Shown here: positions 29,660-38,236 of the stretch, piece by piece
Numbering within the stretch: the first letter of the stretch is position 1
How the letters are laid out: the number at the start of each line of letters is the position of its first letter
DNA from: Hyphomicrobiales bacterium
Lineage (GTDB): Bacteria > Pseudomonadota > Alphaproteobacteria > Rhizobiales > Xanthobacteraceae
Direction of reading: 5' to 3'
NCBI GenBank assembly: GCA_016185205.1
Contig: JACPOA010000112.1
Coordinates: forward strand, 1 to 64,000
DNA length: 64,000 nt
Program-made: the position numbers and the translations under genes
Notes under the pieces: generated by a model
Seen by the model: the letters and a program-made list of their open reading frames with translations, nothing else
Database searches by the model: none
What the model was told of the DNA's origin: nothing

Positions 29660-30769
29660 ATGCGCACCTCGCTCTTCGACTTCGACCTGCCGCCCGACCG
29701 CATAGCGCTGCGGCCGGCCCTGCCGCGCGATGCCGCCCGCCTGCTGGTGGTGCGGCCGGGGCAGGCAACGGAGCTGGACGACCGGCGCATCGCCGATCTG
29801 CCGGACCTGCTCCAGCCGGGCGACTGCCTGGTGGTCAACGACAGCAAGGTGATCGCCGCGAGGCTCTCCGGCCGCCGGATCGGGCGGGGCACGACGGAGC
29901 CCGAAATCGAGGCCACCCTGCACAAGCGGCTCGACGGCTCGCGCTGGCGCGCCTTCATCCTCGGCGCTAAGAAAGTCCAGGTCGGCGATACGCTGCGCTT
30001 CGGCACCGAAGGGCGGGTCTGTTTCCTCGGCGAACTTGACGCTCAAGTTTTACAGAAAGATGAGGGAGGCGAGGTAACCCTTTCATTTTCCTTCCATGGT
30101 CCGGTGCTCGACCAGGCCATCGCGGAACGCGGGGCGATGCCGCTGCCGCCTTATATCGCCTCCCGCCGCGCCCCCGACGAGCAAGACCGGGCCGATTACC
30201 AGACCGTTTTCGCCCATGACGAGGGCTCGGTGGCGGCGCCGACCGCCGGCCTGCATTTCACGCCGGATCTGACGGAACGCCTCATGCGCCGGGGAATAAA
30301 CATCCGCAAGGTGACGTTGCATGTCGGCGCTGGCACCTTCCTGCCGGTGAAGACCGACGATACCAGCGGTCACAAGATGCATGCCGAATGGGGCACGGTA
30401 TCCGCCGAGGTCGCGGATACGCTCAACGGCATTCGCGCCGAGGGCGGGCGGATCGTGGCGGCCGGCTCGACCGCGCTGCGGCTCTTGGAAAGCGCGGCCG
30501 GCGCGGATGGCACGCTCAAGGCCTTTGCCGGCGAGACCGCGATCTTCATCACGCCGGGCTATAAGTTCTGCGCGGTCGACCTGATGCTGACCAATTTCCA
30601 CCTGCCGCGCTCGACGTTGTTCATGCTGGTGGCGGCTTTCAGCGGGCTGGAGTGCATGAAAAGGGCCTATGCGCACGCGATTAAGGCCGGTTATCGCTTC
30701 TATTCCTATGGCGACGCGTGTTTGTTGTATCCGGAACGCCGATGCCCGACCCTTTCTCCTTCCGCCTGA
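29660..30769 (+). CDS. queA: tRNA preQ1(34) S-adenosylmethionine ribosyltransferase-isomerase
   Basis: QueA transfers the ribosyl part of S-adenosylmethionine to preQ1 in the wobble position of tRNA, forming epoxyqueuosine. The 369-residue protein shows the N-terminal [15 protein letters not shown], the central [12 protein letters not shown] and the C-terminal [16 protein letters not shown] motifs. The normal end (YSYGDACLL) is extended by about a dozen residues, so it overlaps the tgt start by 28 bases, making translational coupling with tgt likely. Confidence 0.96.
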   Translation: MRTSLFDFDLPPDRIALRPALPRDAARLLVVRPGQATELDDRRIADLPDLLQPGDCLVVNDSKVIAARLSGRRIGRGTTEPEIEATLHKRLDGSRWRAFILGAKKVQVGDTLRFGTEGRVCFLGELDAQVLQKDEGGEVTLSFSFHGPVLDQAIAERGAMPLPPYIASRRAPDEQDRADYQTVFAHDEGSVAAPTAGLHFTPDLTERLMRRGINIRKVTLHVGAGTFLPVKTDDTSGHKMHAEWGTVSAEVADTLNGIRAEGGRIVAAGSTALRLLESAAGADGTLKAFAGETAIFITPGYKFCAVDLMLTNFHLPRSTLFMLVAAFSGLECMKRAYAHAIKAGYRFYSYGDACLLYPERRCPTLSPSA

Positions 30770-31878
30770 TCGCATCCGACGGCGCCGCACGCCGCGGCGA
30801 ATTCGTCACGCCGCATGGCCGCGTGCAGACACCGGCCTTCATGCCGGTCGGCACGCAGGCGACGGTGAAGGGGCTGGCGCCCGAGGATGTGCGCTTAACC
30901 GGCGCCGAGATCGTGCTCGGCAATACCTATCATCTGATGCTGCGGCCGGGCGCCGAACGCATCGCCGCGCTCGGCGGGCTGCACAGGTTCATGAACTGGC
31001 AGCAAGCCATCCTCACCGATTCCGGCGGCTTCCAGGTGATGTCGCTGTCGGACCTGCGCAAGCTGAGCGAGCAGGGCGTCACCTTCCGCTCGCATCTCGA
31101 CGGCGCCATGGTGGAGCTGACGCCCGAGCGCGCCATCGAGATCCAGGCACTGCTCGGCGCCGATATTTCCATGCAGCTCGACGAATGCCTGAAACTGCCG
31201 GCCGCGCGTGACGAGATCGCGCGCGCCATGCAATTGTCGCTGCGCTGGGCGGAGCGCAGTAAACGCGCCTTCGAGGGCAGGGCGCACGAAGGCTACGCGT
31301 TGTTCGGCATCGTGCAGGGTGGCGACGATCTGGCGCTGCGCGGCGAGAGTGCGCGGGCGCTCACCGACATCGGCTTCGACGGCTATGCCATCGGCGGGCT
31401 TGCGGTCGGCGAACCGCAGGAGGTGATGCTCAAGATCGTGGCGGAGACGACGCCGATGCTGCCCGAGGGGCGCCCACGTTACCTGATGGGCGTCGGCACG
31501 CCGCATGATTTGTTGGAAGCGGTGGCGCGTGGCATCGACATGTTCGATTGCGTGCTGCCGACCCGCAATGGCCGCCACGGCATGGCCTTCACCCGTTTCG
31601 GCTCGATCAATCTGTCGAACGCCCGCCACGCCAACGATGCGCGCCCGCTCGATGAGCAGAGCGCGCATCCAGTGGCTCGAACGTACTCCCGCGCGTATCT
31701 GCATCACCTGACCAAGGCCAACGAGATCCTCGGCCAAGTGCTGCTCTCGACCGTCAATCTGGCCTATTACCAGGAACTGATGGCCGGCATGCGCGAGGCC
31801 ATTGCCGGCGGGCGGTTCGGCGACTTCCGCGCCGCCACCATGGCGCAATGGGAGCGGGGCGATCTGCCGCCGCTATAA
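30742..31878 (+). CDS. tgt: tRNA-guanine transglycosylase (Tgt), zinc cysteines absent
   Basis: Tgt exchanges guanine 34 for preQ1 in tRNAs with GUN anticodons, before QueA acts. The 378-residue TIM barrel has the substrate loop [11 protein letters not shown] and the nucleophile segment [14 protein letters not shown]. The usual zinc site (CxCx2C plus a later His) is changed: where E. coli has CDCYTC, this protein reads SAHPVA (307-312), with no cysteine, although SRAYLHHL follows intact. It may be zinc-free or lineage-specific. It overlaps queA; ATG 30742 gives the standard start. Confidence 0.95.
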   Translation: MPDPFSFRLIASDGAARRGEFVTPHGRVQTPAFMPVGTQATVKGLAPEDVRLTGAEIVLGNTYHLMLRPGAERIAALGGLHRFMNWQQAILTDSGGFQVMSLSDLRKLSEQGVTFRSHLDGAMVELTPERAIEIQALLGADISMQLDECLKLPAARDEIARAMQLSLRWAERSKRAFEGRAHEGYALFGIVQGGDDLALRGESARALTDIGFDGYAIGGLAVGEPQEVMLKIVAETTPMLPEGRPRYLMGVGTPHDLLEAVARGIDMFDCVLPTRNGRHGMAFTRFGSINLSNARHANDARPLDEQSAHPVARTYSRAYLHHLTKANEILGQVLLSTVNLAYYQELMAGMREAIAGGRFGDFRAATMAQWERGDLPPL

Positions 31879-31917
31879 GGGATTGTCTCGCGCGCCCCGC
31901 TTGGCTAAAGCCAGCCC

Positions 31918-32775
31918 ATGAACGTGCCACCCGCCTTTCTCGCCAAACGCCGCAAGCCGCGCTTCAAGCTGCCGCCGGGCAGTTGCGACGCGCATTGTCA
32001 CGTGTTCGGGCCGGGCGACACGTTTCCCTATGCGCCCAAGCGGCGCTACACGCCCCCCGATGCGCCGAAGGAAATGCTGCGCGCGCTGCACGACCATCTC
32101 GGCCTCGAGCGGGCGGTGATCGTGCAGGCGAGCTGCCACGGCACCGACAACGCCGCGATGCTCGACTGCATCGCGTCCGATCCCAAGCGCTACCGCGGCG
32201 TCGCCATTGTCGACGACGGCTTCACCGATGCCGATTACGACCGGCTGCATGCGGGCGGCGTGCGCGGCGTGCGCTTCAATTTCGTCAAGCACCTGGGCGG
32301 CGCGCCCGACATGGCCGTGTTCAACCGCGTCATCGATCGCATCAAGGGCCGCGGCTGGCACGTGGTGCTGCATGTCGATGCCCCCGACATCGTGCCGCTG
32401 TCCGACATGATCCGGAATCTGCCGCTGCCGTTCGTGATCGACCATATGGGCCGCGTGCCGTCGGCCGCCGGCGTCGTGCAGCTTCCCTTGCGCGCCTTGA
32501 TCGAGCTGGCGCGGCGGGACAATGGCTGGATCAAGGTGTGCGGCTCCGAGCGCATCTCGATGCCGCCTTATGCGGTGGCGGTGCCGATTGCCCATGCCTT
32601 GGTGGAAGCGGCGCCCGACCGCGTGCTGTGGGGCACCGATTTCCCGCATCCGAACGCCACCCATGAAGCCGACGAGGCCGACCTGGTCGACCTGGTGCCG
32701 CAATTCGCGCCGGAGGCGCTGGCGCAAAAGCGTCTACTGGTGGACAATCCGGCCCGGTTATACGGTTTCGACTGA
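31918..32775 (+). CDS. LigI-like amidohydrolase (pyrone-dicarboxylate lactonase family)
   Basis: The 285-residue TIM-barrel hydrolase has the N-terminal metal/active-site motif DAHCHVFGP, central RFNFVKHLGG and FVIDHMGRVP, and C-terminal VLWGTDFPHPN with the catalytic aspartate. This pattern is closest to 2-pyrone-4,6-dicarboxylate lactonase (LigI) of protocatechuate 4,5-cleavage, but related enzymes act on other lactones. It is followed by a TctC-type binding protein, which would suit uptake and breakdown of an aromatic or carboxylic acid. The exact substrate is uncertain. Confidence 0.82.
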   Translation: MNVPPAFLAKRRKPRFKLPPGSCDAHCHVFGPGDTFPYAPKRRYTPPDAPKEMLRALHDHLGLERAVIVQASCHGTDNAAMLDCIASDPKRYRGVAIVDDGFTDADYDRLHAGGVRGVRFNFVKHLGGAPDMAVFNRVIDRIKGRGWHVVLHVDAPDIVPLSDMIRNLPLPFVIDHMGRVPSAAGVVQLPLRALIELARRDNGWIKVCGSERISMPPYAVAVPIAHALVEAAPDRVLWGTDFPHPNATHEADEADLVDLVPQFAPEALAQKRLLVDNPARLYGFD

Positions 32776-32776
32776 C

Positions 32777-32822
32777 GCGTGATCCCGAAAAGTGGGTACC
32801 GGTTTTCGGACAAGATCACGCG
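32777..32822. repeat. Palindromic REP-like element, copy B
   Basis: GCGTGATCCCGAAAAGTGGG...CCGGTTTTCGG...GATCACGC is the same family as 9918-9966, here with GTGATC/GATCAC ends, two bases after the LigI-like gene. Confidence 0.85.
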
Positions 32823-32870
32823 TAAATAAAGAGCAAGAAAAGCGCACACATCACTATTGGAGGACGAAAT

Positions 32871-33866
32871 ATGGGCAAGGGGCTCACTCAATTCACCCGC
32901 CGTTGCGCGCTGCTGGCTTTGTCGGCGGCGCTGATGCTGGCGCTGGCGCCGGTCAATTCGGCGCAGGCGGCCTGGCCGGAGAAGCCGATCAAGCTGGTGC
33001 TGCCGTTCGGTCCCGGCGGCGTCGCCGACGTCTCCTCGCGCATCATGGCCGACAAGCTCAGCCAGAAATTCAACCAGCGTGTCGTGATCGAGAACATGCC
33101 GGGCCCCGGCGGCATCGCGGCTGCGCGCGCGGTCGCCGGCGCCGCGCCCGACGGCTACACCATGCTCCTCATCACCAACGGCACCGCGATCAGTGTGCCG
33201 TCATTCAAGAGCCTGCCGTTCGATCCAGTCAAGGATTTCGAGATGGTGTCGATGGTCGGCACCTTCGATCTGGTGTTCGTGGTCAAGGGAGATTCGGAAT
33301 ACAAGACGCTTGGCGATTTCCTCAAGGCCGTGAAGGCGCAGCCCGGCAAGCTCAATATCGGCACGATCTCCGTCGGCGGCACGCAGCATCTCGGCGGCGA
33401 GCTGTTCAAGTCGGTCGGCAATCTCGACGTGCAGATCGTTCCGTACAAGACGTCGCCCGAGATCGTGGTGGCGCTGCTGCGCAACGATGTGCAGCTGATG
33501 GTCGACTTCCCGCCCGCGGTGCAGGGTCAGGTCGCCGACAAGAAGTTGCGCATCCTGGCCGTCTCCAGCCCGAAGGAATCGCCGTTGTTTCCCGGCATCC
33601 CGACGGTCGATGCGGCCGGCGTGAAAGGCTACGAGGTGATCTCGTGGAACGGCGTCGGGATGCCGAAGGACACGCCGAAAGAGATCGTCGCCACCATGAA
33701 CAAGGCGATGCACGAGGTGCTGGCGCTGCCCGAGGTGAAAGAGCAATTCGCCAGGGTCGGCGTCGTCGCGCATCCGAGCACGCCGCAGGAGTTGATGGGG
33801 CGGCTCACTTCCGACATCAAGAAATGGGACGACGTCATCGTGAAGGCCGGCATTCCACGCAAGTAG
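32871..33866 (+). CDS. Tripartite tricarboxylate transporter (TctC/Bug) binding protein
   Basis: This is a periplasmic solute receptor of 331 residues. The signal peptide ends near AQAA (about residue 34). The Bug-family start WPEKPIKLVLPFGPGG, followed by VIENMPGPGGIAAARAVA and TISVGGTQHLGGELF, is diagnostic. Bug proteins bind carboxylates and amino acids. No TctA/TctB membrane genes are in this window, so it is an orphan receptor, common in these bacteria. GGAGG precedes the ATG. Confidence 0.92.
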   Translation: MGKGLTQFTRRCALLALSAALMLALAPVNSAQAAWPEKPIKLVLPFGPGGVADVSSRIMADKLSQKFNQRVVIENMPGPGGIAAARAVAGAAPDGYTMLLITNGTAISVPSFKSLPFDPVKDFEMVSMVGTFDLVFVVKGDSEYKTLGDFLKAVKAQPGKLNIGTISVGGTQHLGGELFKSVGNLDVQIVPYKTSPEIVVALLRNDVQLMVDFPPAVQGQVADKKLRILAVSSPKESPLFPGIPTVDAAGVKGYEVISWNGVGMPKDTPKEIVATMNKAMHEVLALPEVKEQFARVGVVAHPSTPQELMGRLTSDIKKWDDVIVKAGIPRK

Positions 33867-33875
33867 CGCTGGAGG

Positions 33876-34541
33876 ATGTGGGCCACTCCGATCGATCTCT
33901 ATTGCGAGCGCCCTGATCCGTCGTTCTGGGCGGAGCCGGTGAATGCGCTCACCAACGTGGCATTTTTCGTCGCCGCCTGGGCCGCGTTCCGGCTGTGGCG
34001 ACGAAACGGCCATGGCGACCGCGCGATCCTGGCGCTGATCCTGGTCGTGGTGGCGGTGGGGCTCGGCTCGTTCGCGTTCCACACTTTAGCCACCCGCGGC
34101 GCCATGCTGCTCGACGTCGGTCCGATCGGGGTCTTCATCTTCGGCTACGTCCTGCTGGCGCTGCGGCGCTTCCTGGCTCTGTCCTGGCCGCTCGCACTCG
34201 GCGTGTTTGCGGGTTTCATCGCGCTGTCGCTCGGGCTGGCCGTGGGAGTGCCGCGCACGGTGCTCGACGGATCGGCCGGATATTTACCCGCGCTGGCGGT
34301 GCTGTTCGCGATCGGCTGGCCGCAGCGCGCTCGCGTGCTCGGGCGGGCGCTACTGGTGGCGGGTGTGCTGTTCGCTGCCTCGATCGCCTTGCGCATCGGC
34401 GATCTGCCGCTCTGCGGCGCGTTTCCGCTCGGCACACATTTCCTGTGGCACATTCTCAACGCGGCCGTGATTTACGCGGTGCTGTACGGCGCGATCGGCG
34501 AGCGGCAAGACCGTTCTTTTACGCGCGCTGCCGCCTGTTAG
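33876..34541 (+). CDS. Ceramidase-family (CREST) membrane protein
   Basis: The 221-residue protein has about seven membrane helices. The signature residues of the alkaline ceramidase/CREST superfamily are visible: DLYCE at the N terminus, GSFAFHTLA (Ser and His of the metal site), MLLDVGPIG (Asp) and HFLWHILN (two His). This predicts a zinc-dependent lipid amidase. It starts nine bases after the TctC gene; GGAGG abuts the ATG directly, an unusually short spacing. It ends exactly one base before the convergent monooxygenase. Confidence 0.82.
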   Translation: MWATPIDLYCERPDPSFWAEPVNALTNVAFFVAAWAAFRLWRRNGHGDRAILALILVVVAVGLGSFAFHTLATRGAMLLDVGPIGVFIFGYVLLALRRFLALSWPLALGVFAGFIALSLGLAVGVPRTVLDGSAGYLPALAVLFAIGWPQRARVLGRALLVAGVLFAASIALRIGDLPLCGAFPLGTHFLWHILNAAVIYAVLYGAIGERQDRSFTRAAAC

Positions 34542-35726
34542 TTACGGCCCTCCGTACAACCAGGCGATGCCGTCGTAGCTCTGCTGCGGCGTGCGGCCGG
34601 CGACCGCCATGTCGCGCAATTCGGCGGTGACGCCGCGCGCGTGGTAGAACTCGCCGTAAACACGCGCCATGATCTGCACGCGGCCGGTGCGCAGATAGCG
34701 ATCCTGCTGATAGGCATTAAACGCGGCCGGCAGATCGTCCGGCGCGGCCGCCACTTTTTCGGCCAGCGTCACCGCGTCCTCGGTCGCCATGCAGGCGCCT
34801 TGCGCGAGATATTGCAGCATCGGATGCGCTGAATCGCCGAGCAAAGTGACGCGGCCCTGCGTCCAGTTCTTCACCGGCTCGCGGTCGCACAACACCCACA
34901 GCCGCCAGGTTTCGATGCGCTCGAGCAGGCGTAGCACTTCCGGCCGCAAGCCCTGAAAGTGCTTCCACAGCAGTTCCTTGCTGCCTTCGGTGTTCCAGCC
35001 TTCCTCGTAATGGTCGGAATGGAACACCGCGACCAGATTGTACAGCTCGCCGCGGCGCAGCGGATAATGCACGAAGTGGCAGCGCGGGCCGGCCCACAGC
35101 ACCACGTCCGGCCGCCACAGGTCCTCGGGCACCTCGGAACGCTTGAGCACGGCGCGATAGGCGATGTGGCCGGATACCCGCGGCTTGCCGTCGCCGACGA
35201 TACGTTCGCGGATCTTCGACCACATGCCGTCGCAGCCGATGAGGGCTCGGCCCTCCGCGCGCTCCCCGTTTTCCAAGGTGACGCTCACATGGTCGCCGTG
35301 ATCCTCGAAGCCGTCGACGCGCCGGCTGGTTTCCAGCGTGATCAGATTGCTGCCCTGGCAGGCCTTCAGGAAGGTGCCGTGGATGTCGGCGCGATGGGTG
35401 ACCGCATAAGGCTGGCCGAAGCGGGCCATGAATTCGGCCTCGAGCGGGATGCGGGTGATCAGTCTGCCGGTGACCGCATCGCGCATTTCCTGCGCCGGCG
35501 GGCGGTGGGCATCGGCCAGCACGGCGTCCTTGAGGCCGACCTTCTCCAGTACGCGAAAGATATTGGGGCCGAGCTGGATGCCGGCGCCGACCTCGCGGAA
35601 CTCAGGGCTCTGCTCGAACACGCGCACCGGAAAGCCCTTTTGCGCCAGCGCATAGGCGGCGATCAGGCCGCCAATGCCGCCGCCGGAGATCAGAAAGGGG
35701 GCGGAGCTACCGTTTGTGCGGGCCAT
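34542..35726 (-). CDS. FAD-dependent aromatic hydroxylase (3-hydroxybenzoate 6-hydroxylase-like)
   Basis: This is a class A flavoprotein monooxygenase of 394 residues. The motifs are complete: GGGIGGLIAAYALAQKG (FAD dinucleotide fold), IGCDGMWSKIRE (DG motif) and GDSAHPMLQYLAQGA (GD motif). Overall pattern fits the 3-hydroxybenzoate 6-hydroxylase/salicylate hydroxylase group, which uses NAD(P)H and O2 on small aromatic acids. ATG 35726 has GAGG eight bases upstream; 35732 is an alternative. No ring-cleavage gene is adjacent, so the pathway is unassigned. Confidence 0.85.
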   Translation of the reverse strand: MARTNGSSAPFLISGGGIGGLIAAYALAQKGFPVRVFEQSPEFREVGAGIQLGPNIFRVLEKVGLKDAVLADAHRPPAQEMRDAVTGRLITRIPLEAEFMARFGQPYAVTHRADIHGTFLKACQGSNLITLETSRRVDGFEDHGDHVSVTLENGERAEGRALIGCDGMWSKIRERIVGDGKPRVSGHIAYRAVLKRSEVPEDLWRPDVVLWAGPRCHFVHYPLRRGELYNLVAVFHSDHYEEGWNTEGSKELLWKHFQGLRPEVLRLLERIETWRLWVLCDREPVKNWTQGRVTLLGDSAHPMLQYLAQGACMATEDAVTLAEKVAAAPDDLPAAFNAYQQDRYLRTGRVQIMARVYGEFYHARGVTAELRDMAVAGRTPQQSYDGIAWLYGGP

Positions 35727-35816
35727 GGGCATGTCCTCGTGACGAGAAAAAAGTTGGTTTCACGCGCAACATAATCGCCTCTGCGCCGGAGGCAAAGTGG
35801 GTAGCGTTTTGTAACT

Positions 35817-35845
35817 AAAAAGCCCGCCGGGGTGGCCGGCGGGCT
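35817..35845 (-). terminator. Rho-independent terminator of the CHRD gene
   Basis: On the minus strand AGCCCGCCGG and CCGGCGGGCT form a ten-base stem with a five-base loop followed by TTTT. It lies 23 bases beyond the CHRD stop. Confidence 0.88.
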
Positions 35846-35868
35846 GGTCTGCGCAGTGGTCGGGTTGC

Positions 35869-36303
35869 TTATTTGGTGAGTTGGCCGCGCAGCTCGCCGG
35901 CCTTGTTGGCGGCGGTGTGGATGTTGACGTACCACTTGCCGCCCAACATATCGGCGGCCTGGGCATCGGTCAGCGTGGCCGAGCCTTCGAATGCGCCTTT
36001 GTCGGCGCCGGCGATCGGGACCACCACGGCGCCGTTCTTGCCGGTTTCGCCGGCATGAAAATGGGCGGCGGTGGCCGGGCCGCTCATGCCGGTCGTGCTG
36101 CCCTTCCAGGTGAGTTTCTTGCTGGCGTCGTCATAGGTCGCGGTGAGCGAACCGCTGCCCTTGCTGTCATTGGGCGGGACCTCGTTGGACGCCTTCAGTT
36201 CGGCTTTCAGATTGACCATGGCCGCCAGGGATGGGCTGGCGAAGACCAGCGCGGCAGCGCATGCGAAAGCGGTCAGGGTCGACCGCAGAACCGGCGGTGT
36301 CAT
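35869..36303 (-). CDS. CHRD domain exported protein
   Basis: This 144-residue exported protein has a signal peptide (cleavage near SLAA), then one CHRD domain with ASNEVPPNDSKGSGSLTATYD, ATAAHFHAG and a C-terminal WYVNIHTAANKAGELRGQL. The CHRD domain is shared with chordin; its role in bacteria is unknown. GGAGGAG precedes ATG 36303. It carries its own terminator, so it is likely expressed alone or with the small zinc-ribbon gene upstream (54 bases away). Confidence 0.9.
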   Translation of the reverse strand: MTPPVLRSTLTAFACAAALVFASPSLAAMVNLKAELKASNEVPPNDSKGSGSLTATYDDASKKLTWKGSTTGMSGPATAAHFHAGETGKNGAVVVPIAGADKGAFEGSATLTDAQAADMLGGKWYVNIHTAANKAGELRGQLTK

Positions 36304-36356
36304 GGGGCTCCTCCGTGAATAGGCTGCCGTGCAGCCTATGAGAGAAACACCGCATG

Positions 36357-36581
36357 CTAGCATCTATTCCGCGGCGGGCGCGCTGAATGCGTCGTGAGCG
36401 GGATCGAGGTGGTGGAGGCTTCCCCGCAGGCATCGCATTCCCAATGATGGCGGATTTCGCCGCCCTCGACGAATTCCGACATATAGGGAGCGACCATCAC
36501 GTCGCCGCAGTGCGGGCAGTGCGTGGGCGTGGCGAAGGCGCGAATGCGTGAGAGCCTGGCCGTGTCGATATGAAGCTGCAT
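36357..36581 (-). CDS. Small zinc-ribbon protein
   Basis: The 74-residue protein has two knuckles, HCPHCGD and WECDACGE, separated by about 25 residues, forming a zinc ribbon. The tail is rich in threonine, serine and proline. GAGGAGG precedes ATG 36581; the upstream open frame has no support. The family is common and uncharacterised in Bradyrhizobium-type genomes. It likely binds nucleic acid or protein. Confidence 0.78.
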   Translation of the reverse strand: MQLHIDTARLSRIRAFATPTHCPHCGDVMVAPYMSEFVEGGEIRHHWECDACGEASTTSIPLTTHSARPPRNRC

Positions 36582-36766
36582 GGTCGAAGGCCTCCTCTGC
36601 TCGTCTACCTCTCGTGTGTTCGGGAGTAGAGGCCAACCATGGCGAGGGCGCGACGCTGAGATGAAATTGTGGTGACCGGACGGATAAAGTTTTACAAAAG
36701 CCACGTCGCCAGCCGCAGTGCAGCGAACACAGTTTCGACGATTTGGTTAAATGGCGGCGGGGATTT

Positions 36767-36841
36767 TGGTGAGCGGGGAGGGGATCGAACCCTCGACCAC
36801 TTGATTAAAAGTCAAGTGCTCTACCACTGAGCTACCCGCCC
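36767..36841 (-). tRNA. tRNA-Lys (UUU)
   Basis: The minus strand folds into a standard cloverleaf: acceptor GGGCGGG/CCCGCTC (one G-U), D arm with AGCTC...GAGC, anticodon arm CTTGA-CTTTTAA-TCAAG with anticodon TTT, T arm with GGTTCGATCC, discriminator A, and an encoded CCA end. It stands alone between the zinc-ribbon gene and the M20 gene. Confidence 0.97.
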
Positions 36842-36995
36842 AAGAGTCAGTTGCTCTATCGCCTGAGCACCGCACCCTCTATACGCGCCGGTTTACGGGC
36901 GCGCTTATGCCCGGTCAATAGGCGCATGCCGTATTGTTGATCGCGCGCAAACCCTGAGATTTGCTACACTATCGGCTGCTGTCCCGGAGCAGACC

Positions 36996-38174
36996 ATGCC
37001 CATCGTCAACCGCATCGCCGACCTGCACGACGAGATCACCGCCTGGCGGCGCGATCTGCATGCCCATCCGGAGCTGCAATACGACGTGCACCGCACCGCC
37101 GCCAGCGTCGCCGAAAAGCTCAAAAGCTTCGGCTGCGACGAGGTGGTGACCGGGATCGGCCGCACCGGCGTGGTCGGCGTCATCCGCGGCCGCAAGGGCG
37201 GCGCGGGCAAAGCGATAGGCAAGACCATCGGCTTGCGCGCCGACATGGACGCGCTGCCGATCGAGGAGGCCACCGGGCTTCCCTACAAGTCCACGGTTCC
37301 CGGCAAGATGCACGCATGCGGTCATGACGGCCACACCGCCATGCTGCTCGGCGCTGCGCGCTATCTTTCCGAGACGCGCAATTTCGTTGGGCAAGCGGTG
37401 GTGATTTTCCAGCCGGCGGAAGAGGGCGGCGCCGGGGCCAAGGCCATGCTCGATGACGGCATGATGGAGCGCTTCGGCATCGGCGAAGTCTACGGCATGC
37501 ACAATTCTCCCGGCATGCCGGTCGGCCGCTTCGGCATCTGCGCCGGGCCGATGATGGCGGCGGCCGACAGCGTCACCATCGACATCGAGGGCGTCGGCGG
37601 CCACGCGGCGCGCCCGCATCTCGGCATCGACACCGTGCTGGTGGCCGCCCAGATCATCAACAACATCCAGTCGATCGCCTCGCGCAATGTCGATCCGTTG
37701 AAAGCGGCGGTGGTGTCGATCACCATGGTGCAGGCGAGCAATACCGACAACGTCATTCCGCAGACCGTGCAGTTGCGCGGCACCGCGCGCAGCCTGGAAG
37801 CCGGCGTGCGCGATCTGCTGGAGAAGCAATTACATCAAGTGGTGGAAGGAACCGCCGCCGCCTTCGGCGCCAAGGCCAAGCTCACCTACCGGCGCGGTTA
37901 CCCGGTGCTGGTCAACCACGAGCAGCAGAGCGATTTCGCCGCGTCGGTGGCGAGCGAAATTGTCGGCAGCGCCCAAGTCGACACCACGCTGCCGCCGATG
38001 ATGGGGGCGGAAGATTTCTCGTTCATGCTGAATGCGCGACCGGGCGCCTTCATCTGGGTCGGCAATGGCGACAGCGCCGGCCTGCATCACCCGAAATATA
38101 ACTTCAACGACGACGTCATTCCGCTCGGCACGTCGTATTGGGTGAAGCTGGTGGAGACGGCGCTGAGCGCATGA
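36996..38174 (+). CDS. M20 family amidohydrolase (hippurate hydrolase-like)
   Basis: The 392-residue metallo-hydrolase has WRRDLHAHPELQYD at the N terminus, GLRADMDALPIEE and MHACGHDGHTAMLLG, PAEEGGAGAKAMLDDG, and a dimerisation domain starting after GVGGHAARPHLG. These are the motifs of amidohydrolases of N-acylated amino acids and IAA conjugates (HipO/AmhX group). The substrate is not readable. Its stop codon lies inside a palindromic repeat (38167-38215). Confidence 0.9.
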   Translation: MPIVNRIADLHDEITAWRRDLHAHPELQYDVHRTAASVAEKLKSFGCDEVVTGIGRTGVVGVIRGRKGGAGKAIGKTIGLRADMDALPIEEATGLPYKSTVPGKMHACGHDGHTAMLLGAARYLSETRNFVGQAVVIFQPAEEGGAGAKAMLDDGMMERFGIGEVYGMHNSPGMPVGRFGICAGPMMAAADSVTIDIEGVGGHAARPHLGIDTVLVAAQIINNIQSIASRNVDPLKAAVVSITMVQASNTDNVIPQTVQLRGTARSLEAGVRDLLEKQLHQVVEGTAAAFGAKAKLTYRRGYPVLVNHEQQSDFAASVASEIVGSAQVDTTLPPMMGAEDFSFMLNARPGAFIWVGNGDSAGLHHPKYNFNDDVIPLGTSYWVKLVETALSA

Positions 38175-38215
38175 TCCCGAGAAGTGGGAACCGGTTTTCG
38201 GGATAGATCATGCGC
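38167..38215. repeat. Palindromic REP-like element, copy C
   Basis: GCGCATGATCCCGAGAAGTGGG...GGGATAGATCATGCGC is a full palindrome of the 9918-9966 family. Its left end supplies the final bases and the TGA stop of the M20 gene. Confidence 0.87.
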
Positions 38216-38236
38216 AAGAAAAAATGACGAGCTGAA

